This document shows positions 43,132-51,416 of a DNA stretch of 64,000 bases, piece after piece. A program made the position numbers and the translations under genes. The notes under the pieces were generated by a model that ran no database searches, was not told the DNA's origin, and saw only the letters and a list, made by a program, of their open reading frames with translations. Within the stretch, counting starts at the first letter, position 1; the number at the start of each line of letters is the position of its first letter. The stretch comes from Arsenicibacter rosenii (GTDB taxonomy: Bacteria > Bacteroidota > Bacteroidia > Cytophagales > Spirosomataceae). The stretch lies in contig NZ_MORL01000006.1 in the NCBI RefSeq assembly GCF_001870735.1, forward strand, positions 124,001 to 188,000. The letters are read 5' to 3'.

Positions 43132-44245
43132 GCTGATGCCTGTGGAGCAAAACTACGAGACCTATTCTGCTGCTGATTTCCTGACTGACGATGCCTTTGT
43201 GACGCATCAACTGGATCCTACGCGTGCGTCTGCTCAGTTCTGGGAAACATGGCTGATACAGTACCCCCACCGGCGCGACGTCTATCAACAGGCCGTTGAC
43301 CTCGTAGAAGCTATCCGCCTCGGGTTAGATACGTACGCGCAGACGTACCTGCCCGAAGAGACCGTGCGCCGGTTGTGGCTCCGGATTCAGGAAACCAACG
43401 CGCGGGAAGCAGAGACCGCTGTCCGCACACGCCGGTCCGGGTGGATGCGGTGGGCCGCCGCTGCGGCTGTGGTCCTGACATTAGGCGGGGGCTACTGGTG
43501 GAAGTCGGCAACGAAACCTGTTACGCCCTACGACCGGCAGGTAACGGCCCTCAGCGAGTCGCTATCCGAAACCGTGAATACATCCCGGAAACTTCAGCTC
43601 ATCCGCCTGCCCGACAACTCGGAAGTATGGCTTGCCCCCGATAGCCGGTTGACCTATCCGGCTGACTTTGGCCGCAAAAACCGGGTGGTCTACCTGTCGG
43701 GAGAGGCTACCTTCTCGGTAACTAAAGATACGGATAAACCCTTTTTTGTTCATGCCAACGATGTGGTAACGCGGGTGATTGGTACGCGGTTTACCGTGCG
43801 GGCCTTTTTTCGGGAAAAACGGGTAAAGGTGCAGGTGCAGTCGGGCCAGGTATCGGTCTACCGCAACGGACCGGCTTCGTCGGCAGAGCGGCCGAAAGGG
43901 GTCATGCTGCTGCCGAACCAGCAGGTGATTTTCAACAACGAAACGGCGCAGTTTGATAAGATGCTGGTCGATACACCAGCTATTGTCATTACCCCTTACG
44001 TCCGGAAGAAAACGCCTTCATTTGTATATAATGAGACGCCGATCAGTCAGGTACTCAGGGATATAAAAGAAGCCTACGGGATTGATATCCACTATAATAA
44101 GGAAGCACTTGAAAATTGTCAGTTAAACTCAACGATGACCAATGAAACCTTTAAGCAAAAGCTGACCATTGTCTGTGCGACAATCGGCGCTACCTACGAA
44201 ATCATTGACGGGCAAGTTGTTATCAACGGCGGAAGCTGTCAGTAA
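43130..44245 (+). CDS. FecR-type anti-sigma factor
   Basis: 371 residues. An N-terminal cytoplasmic sigma-binding region (about 1-100), one membrane helix (about 110-128: WAAAAAVVLTLGGGYWW), the FecR beta domain (about 150-265: LPDNSEVWLAPDSRLTYPADF, VYLSGEATFSVTKD, VIGTRFTVRAF) and a C-terminal DUF4974/STN-like domain (about 290-370: ETPISQVLRDIKEAYGIDIHY). It relays a signal from the SusC receptor's STN domain to the sigma factor encoded 43 nt upstream. A second ATG lies two codons later. Confidence 0.94.
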   Translation: MLMPVEQNYETYSAADFLTDDAFVTHQLDPTRASAQFWETWLIQYPHRRDVYQQAVDLVEAIRLGLDTYAQTYLPEETVRRLWLRIQETNAREAETAVRTRRSGWMRWAAAAAVVLTLGGGYWWKSATKPVTPYDRQVTALSESLSETVNTSRKLQLIRLPDNSEVWLAPDSRLTYPADFGRKNRVVYLSGEATFSVTKDTDKPFFVHANDVVTRVIGTRFTVRAFFREKRVKVQVQSGQVSVYRNGPASSAERPKGVMLLPNQQVIFNNETAQFDKMLVDTPAIVITPYVRKKTPSFVYNETPISQVLRDIKEAYGIDIHYNKEALENCQLNSTMTNETFKQKLTIVCATIGATYEIIDGQVVINGGSCQ

Positions 44246-44448
44246 TTGCCGGATTCTGTTGTGTTAATTCTCTGTTAATCAATTTTTTACTGTAATGAGC
44301 ACCTGATCCGCATCAGCCCTGTAATGCTCACCCGAGAGGCAGCAAAAGATGCTGTCCGGTTACTATTATTTTAATATTTTGATATAGGTCCCACAGATTA
44401 AGCAGACTATATCAGCCGTTTTTCTTAACTGCATAAGTGATAAACCCT

Positions 44449-47400
44449 ATGAAAAAAGTGAATGCCCGGGTCGTAAGATGTGTACAGCTTACGGTTCTTC
44501 AATGCCTGATTGTACTGCTTTCCGTCGGCGTTTCGCAGGCCGGTGATGCGTCTGCTCAGGAGGTACTTAACCGCCGGTTGAGCCTGACGATCCAGAATGA
44601 AAATGTAAAAAATGTTTTACGGGCGATTGAAAAAGCCGCCAATGTTAAATTTTCTTACAGTCCGCAGGTGGTGCCGGCCCGCATGCTGGTGTCGATGCGG
44701 GTGCAGAACAGCACGCTGAAACAGGTACTGGAAAAGCTGCTGAGCCCGTCGAAGGTCAGCTATAGCGTGGCCGGTGAGCAGATTATTCTGGCCCGTACTG
44801 CCGAAGAGCCGATCAATATCCAGCTGGGTGAGGTAGAGGAGCCGGTTGATGTGCCGCTGGATCGCACGGTTACCGGCGTCGTTACCGATGAAAAAGGCGA
44901 AAAGCTGCCGGGCGTGAGCGTGGTGCTGAAGGGCTTATCGCGTGGGGCGGTCACAGACGAAACCGGTACATACCGGCTAACCATCCCGGACGGTCCCCAG
45001 ACACTGGTCTTCAGCTTTGTCGGTTTTGTAACCAAAGAAGTAGCCGTGGCCAATCAGGGGACTGTTTCGGTACAGCTGGTTCCGGATGTGAAGTCGATCA
45101 ACGAAGTTGTCGTAGTCGGTTATGGCTCGCTGAACCGTAAGGAAGTAACGAGCGCTGTTACCCACCTGTCGTCGGCTGACTTGCTGCGCGTAGGCAGTAA
45201 CAGCCCGCTGATGGCGATTCAGGGCAAAGTAGCCGGTTTGTCGGTAACCAATACGGCTGCCGGTGACCCGAACTCAACACCGAGCATTCAGCTGCGGGGT
45301 GTGTCGTCGCGGAGTGCCGGTTTAGGGCCCCTGTTCGTGATCAACGGAGTGCCGGGCGGTAACCTGGACAACATCAACCAGAACGAAATTGAGTCGATTG
45401 ACGTCCTGAAAGGTGGAGCCGCCTCCGCTATTTACGGTACACGGGGCAGCAACGGGGTAATTGTGATTACGACCAAAAAAGGAAGCTCCGACTCCCGCAT
45501 TTTCTACGACGGCTACGGCGCGTTTGACTACATCGCCAACAAATTGTCGGTCTTGTCGAAAGACGAGTTTCTGGCCAACAAACGCGGTGTCGACCTGGGC
45601 GGCAACACCGACTGGATGAAAGCCGTGAGCCGGAATCCGACGTTCTCGCAGAAACATACGCTTCAGTTTTCGGGTGGCAGCGGCAAAACCAACTACTTTT
45701 CGTCGGTGGATTATCGCAACGCCAACGGGGTAGATCTGCGCTCAGCCAAGGAAGAGTATGGTGGCCGGGTGAATATCAACCATACCTCAGCCAACAACCT
45801 GTATAACATTACGTTCAGTGCGGCTCCACGGTATGCGAGAACCAGTCAGGCCGACTACAGCGGATTTAACTATGCGTTAACCCTGAACCCGACACAGTCT
45901 ATTTATGACCAGGCGGGTAAGTATAACTATATCACCAGCGGATTTTTTGCCAACAACCCTGTTGAGCGGGCAAAACTGGTAAAGGCGGGTCAGGAGATCA
46001 AGTATCTGGATATCAACGGGTCGTTTAAGCTGAATCTGCTGGAAAATCTGTCGACGATGATTACGATTGGTGAAGTGAGCTCATCGTTCCGGAACCAGAA
46101 CTTTACCCCGTCAACGCTGACGACAGTCGTCAACGGCTCGAAGCGGAATACGGCCTCGCAGTCGCTTGACGAAAACGATCAGAAAAGCTTTGAGTGGACG
46201 GGCAATTATTTTCTTGATGTGCAGAAGCACTCGGTGAAGCTCCTGGGCGGCTACTCGTACCAGTACTTTAAGTCGTCGGGTTTCAATGCGGCTAATGAAA
46301 ACTTCCCGTCGGATGTGCTGACGTATAACAACCTGGGCACCGGCCTCTGGAACCTGCAACAGGGCGTTAACAACGTTGGTTCTTACCGGAACAACTCAAA
46401 ACTGGCAGCGTTTTTCGGTCGGGTAAACTACGACTTTGACCAGAAATACTTCTTCTCGGCCAGCTTACGGCGCGAAGGCTCGTCAAAATTCGGGTACGAC
46501 AACAAATGGGGGAACTTCCCGGCCGCCTCTGTGGGCTGGCGCGTTACTCAGGAGAAGTTTGCCAGTGGGTTGCCGTGGCTGAACGAACTGAAACTGCGGG
46601 CCGACTACGGGGTGACGGGTAACCAGGACTTCGGCAATTACCTGTCGCTCGATACTTATTCGGGTTATGGCTATTACCTCTACAATGGCTCATCGTATCA
46701 GGTTTGGGGCCCGAGCCAGAACACAAACTACAACCTGCGCTGGGAAAAAGCGATCAACTTCAACATCGGTGTCGACTTTGACCTGTTGAAAAACAGCCGG
46801 TTATCGGGCAGTCTGAACTACTACATCCGCACAAATAAGGATTTGCTGGGGTCCTATGCCGTCCCGAATCCGCCGAACATTCAGGGATCGACCTTCGCCA
46901 ATGTCGGAACCATGAAAAACGCCGGGCTGGAGATTCAACTGAATGCAGCGGTAGTAGCTAATAAGGAATTTGCCTATAACATCACCTTTGCCGGTGCGAC
47001 GAACGATAACAAGTTTGTTTCATTCTCGAATGAGGCGTTTAAAGGGCAGAAGTTTGTGGATGTGGTAGGCATGCCGGCACCGGGCAGCCCGGGTAATGCA
47101 CAGCGTTTGCAGGAAGGCACGCGGATCGGTAGCTTCTACATGCTCCGGTCGGCTGGTGTCGACGAGTCGGGCAACCTGTTAGTCTACAACAAGGCCGGCA
47201 ACGTTATCGTGGCCAACAAGGCGTCGAACGATGATAAGCAGTTTGTCGGCAACGGCCTGCCGAAGTTTACGGCTGGTCTGACCAACTCGCTCCATTACCG
47301 GAAATGGGATCTGACGGTATTCCTGCGGGGCACGTTCGGGTATAAAATCTTTAATACCTACGCGTTCTACCTCGGCACACCGGCTACCCAGCAGAATGCC

Positions 47401-47730
47401 AACACCCTGTCGTCGGCTTACGACGGTGGTAAATATGCTCAGTTGAAGAGTCCGGCTACCTATTCGTCGTTGTCTGACTATTTCCTGGAACCGGGCAGTT
47501 TTGTCAAAATCGACAACATCAACCTGAGCTATACGCAGCCGGTTACCAGCAAATTTATGCGCTCGGTACGGATCTATGCCACAACGCGTAACCTGAAGAC
47601 ATTCACCAAATACACCGGCGGCGATCCGGATCTGGTGCAGGTGAACGGATTATATCCGGGCATCAACAGTTCGCTGAGCTATTTCCCGTCGACAACGCAG
47701 TACTTATTAGGCTTACAGGTCACTTTCTAA
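44449..47730 (+). CDS. SusC/RagA-family TonB-linked outer membrane receptor
   Basis: 1093 residues from the ATG at 44449; a GTG 12 nt upstream is less likely. Signal peptide (to about residue 34), an STN domain (about 45-105: LTIQNENVKNVLRAIEKAANVKFSYS) that links it to FecR signalling, a carboxypeptidase-D-like domain (about 130-215), the plug with VVVVGYGSLNRKEVTSAV and YGTRGSNGVIVITTKKG, and a long barrel ending LLGLQVTF. With the SusD gene 21 nt downstream it forms the outer-membrane importer for a glycan or other oligomer; the ligand cannot be read from sequence. Confidence 0.95.
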   Translation: MKKVNARVVRCVQLTVLQCLIVLLSVGVSQAGDASAQEVLNRRLSLTIQNENVKNVLRAIEKAANVKFSYSPQVVPARMLVSMRVQNSTLKQVLEKLLSPSKVSYSVAGEQIILARTAEEPINIQLGEVEEPVDVPLDRTVTGVVTDEKGEKLPGVSVVLKGLSRGAVTDETGTYRLTIPDGPQTLVFSFVGFVTKEVAVANQGTVSVQLVPDVKSINEVVVVGYGSLNRKEVTSAVTHLSSADLLRVGSNSPLMAIQGKVAGLSVTNTAAGDPNSTPSIQLRGVSSRSAGLGPLFVINGVPGGNLDNINQNEIESIDVLKGGAASAIYGTRGSNGVIVITTKKGSSDSRIFYDGYGAFDYIANKLSVLSKDEFLANKRGVDLGGNTDWMKAVSRNPTFSQKHTLQFSGGSGKTNYFSSVDYRNANGVDLRSAKEEYGGRVNINHTSANNLYNITFSAAPRYARTSQADYSGFNYALTLNPTQSIYDQAGKYNYITSGFFANNPVERAKLVKAGQEIKYLDINGSFKLNLLENLSTMITIGEVSSSFRNQNFTPSTLTTVVNGSKRNTASQSLDENDQKSFEWTGNYFLDVQKHSVKLLGGYSYQYFKSSGFNAANENFPSDVLTYNNLGTGLWNLQQGVNNVGSYRNNSKLAAFFGRVNYDFDQKYFFSASLRREGSSKFGYDNKWGNFPAASVGWRVTQEKFASGLPWLNELKLRADYGVTGNQDFGNYLSLDTYSGYGYYLYNGSSYQVWGPSQNTNYNLRWEKAINFNIGVDFDLLKNSRLSGSLNYYIRTNKDLLGSYAVPNPPNIQGSTFANVGTMKNAGLEIQLNAAVVANKEFAYNITFAGATNDNKFVSFSNEAFKGQKFVDVVGMPAPGSPGNAQRLQEGTRIGSFYMLRSAGVDESGNLLVYNKAGNVIVANKASNDDKQFVGNGLPKFTAGLTNSLHYRKWDLTVFLRGTFGYKIFNTYAFYLGTPATQQNANTLSSAYDGGKYAQLKSPATYSSLSDYFLEPGSFVKIDNINLSYTQPVTSKFMRSVRIYATTRNLKTFTKYTGGDPDLVQVNGLYPGINSSLSYFPSTTQYLLGLQVTF

Positions 47731-47751
47731 CCACTGGACCCTACTTAACAC

Positions 47752-49479
47752 ATGAAACGGATTAACCTTACCAATACCATACGAACAGCGGCAGTCTCCA
47801 TGATCCTCATGGCAACCGGCGGCTGTACTAACCTTGACGAAGTACTTTCTGACCGGATCGTTTCCGACAACTTTCTGCAAAAGAAAGAAGACGTGATCCG
47901 CGATTTTCTGCGTCCGTTTGAGCACAGTTACTGGACTATTCAGGGGGGCTCTACCTTTATGTTGCAGGAAAACAGCTCGGATGAACTGATGACGCCGAAC
48001 CGCCAGGGCGACTGGTTCGACGGCGGGCAGTTTCAGCGGGTGCACTACCACACCTGGACGCCGAACGATGGCTACACAAGCGATGCCTGGAACGCACTCT
48101 ATGGCGGGGTGACGCTGGCAACCAATACCCTGGAAGATTTGCAGGGCATTACAGACCCCGCCCGGTTCGATATGACGCAGGCTGAACTGGACGGTATGAT
48201 TGCCGAGGTGCGGGTGTTGCGGGCATGGCTCAACCTCCGCCTGCTGGATTTTTACCGCAATATTGTGATCGTCACGAAGGTAAAAGGCGAGACACAGGGT
48301 GGTCCGCAGGTGCCGCCGCAGGAAGCGTTCAATTTTATCGAAAAAGAGATTAAAGAGTCGATTCCGAAGCTGCCGACCCGCCAGAGCCTGGGCGCCAATG
48401 CCATTGGCCGGTGGACGCAGGGGGGCGCGGCGGCCTTGCTGGTGCGGCTCTACCTGAACGCTAAAGTATATACCGGTACCGATCACTTTGCCGATTGTGC
48501 TACCGTCTGCAACGATATTCTGGGCGGAAAATACGGGCAATATGCACTGGAAAGCCGCTGGGATGCCCCGTTTGACTATACGAATCCAACCTCAGGTGAA
48601 ACGCTTTTCGGGTTTCCGGGCAGCTTTGGGCTGACACACTGGCAGTACGATGGCGGCATGTATTTCTGGATGCTCCCGGTCAATGCAACGTTCTACTTCG
48701 GCTTTACCGACTTCGGTACTGCTAACCCAAAATATGCACTGCAGCCGGGCCGCGATGTCGATAGCACCGAATACAGCTTTGCTCTGGGCAAACCGTTTGT
48801 GAAGTTTCAGAAATACCCGGATGATCTCCGGCTGAAAACGTACAAAAACCTGGGCAACAGCAAACGGGAGGGGATGTTCCTGAAAGGCTATCTGCCTTAC
48901 ATCAATGCCAGTGGTAAGCAGGATACCGTACGCTCGACCAAAGGACCGTATCCGCTCTTCTTCCGCGATCAGGTGGGCATGTTCCTGGCGGCCAAACCAG
49001 GGACAAAAATTGCGGATAAGACCTCGAACATGAACAATGCCGACCAGAACTCAGGCATTACGCCGGTGAAATATCCGTATTACCCGAGCAGCGATGCGAA
49101 TAAAATCTCATCGGCCTACGCCGAAATCCGGCTGGCCGAAATCTATTACTCGCTGGCGGAATGCAAATACCGCGCCGGCGACAAAGCCGGTGCTGCCGTG
49201 CTGCTGAATGCGGTCCGGTCACGGAATTATCCGGCCGGTTCGCCAAGTCTGTACAAAACTGATGGCAGCCAGCTCACCGATCAGGAGATGCTGGATGAGT
49301 GGGGCCGCGAGTTCCTGGTCGAAGGCCGCCGCCGGACCGATCTGATCCGCTGGGGCGTGTTCAACACGGGCAGATGGTGGGACAAACAGCCGGATGCCGA
49401 CGACCACACGGCTATTTTCCCGATTGGTCAGAACGTACTGAACGTATCTCCGCAGCTAAAGCAAAATCCGGGGTATTAA
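47752..49479 (+). CDS. SusD/RagB-family surface lipoprotein
   Basis: 575 residues. Lipobox ending at Cys25 (ATGGC) makes it a lipoprotein. TPR-rich SusD fold: CTNLDEVLSDRIVSDNF at the N-terminus, then AYTSDAWNALYGGVTLATNTLEDL-like helix (here YTSDAWNALYGGVTLATN), VRVLRAWLNLRLLDFYRNI, RLYLNAKVYTG, and the C-terminal EIRLAEIYYSLAECKY, LVEGRRRTDLIRWG. It caps the SusC channel and binds the ligand at the cell surface. A strong terminator follows immediately. Confidence 0.95.
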   Translation: MKRINLTNTIRTAAVSMILMATGGCTNLDEVLSDRIVSDNFLQKKEDVIRDFLRPFEHSYWTIQGGSTFMLQENSSDELMTPNRQGDWFDGGQFQRVHYHTWTPNDGYTSDAWNALYGGVTLATNTLEDLQGITDPARFDMTQAELDGMIAEVRVLRAWLNLRLLDFYRNIVIVTKVKGETQGGPQVPPQEAFNFIEKEIKESIPKLPTRQSLGANAIGRWTQGGAAALLVRLYLNAKVYTGTDHFADCATVCNDILGGKYGQYALESRWDAPFDYTNPTSGETLFGFPGSFGLTHWQYDGGMYFWMLPVNATFYFGFTDFGTANPKYALQPGRDVDSTEYSFALGKPFVKFQKYPDDLRLKTYKNLGNSKREGMFLKGYLPYINASGKQDTVRSTKGPYPLFFRDQVGMFLAAKPGTKIADKTSNMNNADQNSGITPVKYPYYPSSDANKISSAYAEIRLAEIYYSLAECKYRAGDKAGAAVLLNAVRSRNYPAGSPSLYKTDGSQLTDQEMLDEWGREFLVEGRRRTDLIRWGVFNTGRWWDKQPDADDHTAIFPIGQNVLNVSPQLKQNPGY

Positions 49480-49484
49480 TCAAA

Positions 49485-49520
49485 ACGGTCCGGACGATAT
49501 CATCGTCCGGACCGTTTTTT
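49485..49520 (+). terminator. Strong terminator between SusD and the convergent SGNH gene
   Basis: A perfect 14-bp stem (ACGGTCCGGACGAT at 49485-49498, ATCGTCCGGACCGT at 49502-49515) with a 3-nt loop, flanked by AAA and TTTTT so that it can serve both strands. Its right flank overlaps the stop codon of the SGNH gene. Confidence 0.92.
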
Positions 49521-51336
49521 ATCGTTTCCGCTTGCTTGTTGCCGGCGTAACAACCGGAGCCGGCATGGGTTTCAGATACGGCTTCAACGCCTGAGCCAGC
49601 CGCCGGTATCCTTCGGCATTCGGGTGGAGGCCGTCGGAAAACAGGCTTTCGTCAATTTTACCGTCTGCTTTCAGAAATACCGGTCCCGGCTGGGCGAAGG
49701 TGGCGTTAACGCTGCCAGCCAGCCGCGCAATCTGGTCGTTCAGTTTCGCAAGGCGACCTTCTTCATTCCGGCGTGGCAGAATACCAATCATCAGAATGTC
49801 TGCCTGCGGTTGCCGCACCTGAATGGCTTCGACCAGCTGTTTAAGGCCTTCCACTATTTCGTCGTTGGTGTTCAGCTGCAGGTTGTTTGTGCCGATCATC
49901 AACACGGCCTGCTGAAGCGGGTAGCCATCAAGCTCGCCGTGATACACCCGCCAGAGTACGTTTTCGATGCGGTCCCAGCCATACCCCAGATTTTTGACAC
50001 CCAACGGGTCCAGTACCGACTGCCACGAATCCACCCCGTCGGCGCGGGGGCTTTTAGGCTCTCCGCCCCAGAAATGGGTAATCGAGTTGCCTATGAAGGC
50101 AATGCGGGGCGGGTTGGTTTTATTCATCGCCAGAACATCGCGGTGGCGGGCCTCCCAGTCGTAAATACGGGCGTCGCGGTACTGGGTGCGCGGGCGGGTG
50201 GTCGACAGAGAACCGGCCGGTTCTTTCAGGATTTGCCGGATCACGCGTTCGTAGGCGTCGGCATACTGCACCATACCGAGGTCGGTCGGGTGGGTGCCGT
50301 CGACCATGGCGTCGTTATCCAGATGAATGGCCGAGATCGGCAGGGTATACAGGTTCCGGATGCCCTCGCTTTTGAGTTGGGCGTAGGCCTTGCTCTGTAT
50401 ATCGTTGGCGTCCTGATATAGTTTTTTGCGGGTAGCAATCATCTCGCCGTCGGTATAACCGGCATGGTCGGTCAGCAGAATTGGGGTTGTCGGGTATTTT
50501 TGCCGGAGGGTACGGACCGTGTTCAGAATCCGGTTGTGTACTTCCGCCGCGTCGGTGTTGACCATACTGACCAGGTTCGGCAGGCAATCCAGTACAAACA
50601 GCCGGGCGTTCAGTTGCGGCAGAAAATCAACCACTTCCTTTTCCATGCGGCCATTGCCCGAAAAGCCAAGGTTAATGACCGGCCGGTCGAGCTTGCGACC
50701 CAGAATAGCCGTCCAGGCCATGCCCGGCCGCGAGGCACAGGCTCCGTGGGCAATCGACGTACCGTAGATCACAATGGGCGGGTCCATGCGCACGGGCAGA
50801 GGCGTGAGTGTTACACCTTCGGGTACGCCGATCTCCAGCCACTGAACGGCGGTGTATAACGGCAGGTACAGGCGGTATTCGCGCCCTTTCTGATGGTAGT
50901 TGTCATTGGGCGTCAGGCCCGTAAACCGGTACTGAATGGTATCGCCGAACGCATATTTGCCCATACACCACAGCCAGTCGCCGTCGCTGTTACCGGCATA
51001 GAGATCAACCCCGCTGACGCCCGTTGCCGGCATGTGCGGCATGGATTGGTTGCCTTTCACCTGATACCGCACCACAATCTGGTCGGTACTGGCCCGGAAC
51101 CGGATCATCATCCCGGCGGAGTGCCGCGACAGGTTCCAGACTGCTTTCGGAACCGTTTTTTCGGCTTCGGCCGGCAACCGGTCATACGGCGCCTGTACAC
51201 CGGTCGGCCAGCCTTGACCCTCCAAAGCATTGATGTCGGATTGTTTCGGATTCCACCAGGTCAGTTTAGCGGGTGTCTGCGCAAGGGTAAGTGTGCTGTA
51301 AAACAGGCACATGACAAAGAGATAACGAAAGCTCAT
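49519..51336 (-). CDS. Secreted tandem SGNH/GDSL hydrolase (two esterase domains)
   Basis: 605 residues from the ATG at 51336, with a signal peptide (MSFRYLFVMCLFYSTLTLAQ). A beta-sandwich N-terminal part (about 20-165) leads into a first SGNH domain (about 180-370: VIYGTSIAHGACASRPG with the nucleophile Ser, NLGFSGNG, DGTHPTDLG) and a second one (about 385-590: IAFIGNSITHFWGG, GYGWDRIENVLWR, MIGTNN, DGLHPNAEGY). Both keep Ser and the DxxH pair, so both may be active. Such enzymes deacetylate polysaccharides. It is divergent from the DUF5703 gene over 80 nt. Confidence 0.88.
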   Translation of the reverse strand: MSFRYLFVMCLFYSTLTLAQTPAKLTWWNPKQSDINALEGQGWPTGVQAPYDRLPAEAEKTVPKAVWNLSRHSAGMMIRFRASTDQIVVRYQVKGNQSMPHMPATGVSGVDLYAGNSDGDWLWCMGKYAFGDTIQYRFTGLTPNDNYHQKGREYRLYLPLYTAVQWLEIGVPEGVTLTPLPVRMDPPIVIYGTSIAHGACASRPGMAWTAILGRKLDRPVINLGFSGNGRMEKEVVDFLPQLNARLFVLDCLPNLVSMVNTDAAEVHNRILNTVRTLRQKYPTTPILLTDHAGYTDGEMIATRKKLYQDANDIQSKAYAQLKSEGIRNLYTLPISAIHLDNDAMVDGTHPTDLGMVQYADAYERVIRQILKEPAGSLSTTRPRTQYRDARIYDWEARHRDVLAMNKTNPPRIAFIGNSITHFWGGEPKSPRADGVDSWQSVLDPLGVKNLGYGWDRIENVLWRVYHGELDGYPLQQAVLMIGTNNLQLNTNDEIVEGLKQLVEAIQVRQPQADILMIGILPRRNEEGRLAKLNDQIARLAGSVNATFAQPGPVFLKADGKIDESLFSDGLHPNAEGYRRLAQALKPYLKPMPAPVVTPATSKRKR

Positions 51337-51416
51337 CGGGAATTCAGCGGATAATTTCGGGTTCAATTGGCAATTATGCCGTTATTTTGGCTTTACTACA
51401 AAACCAGTCAACCGCC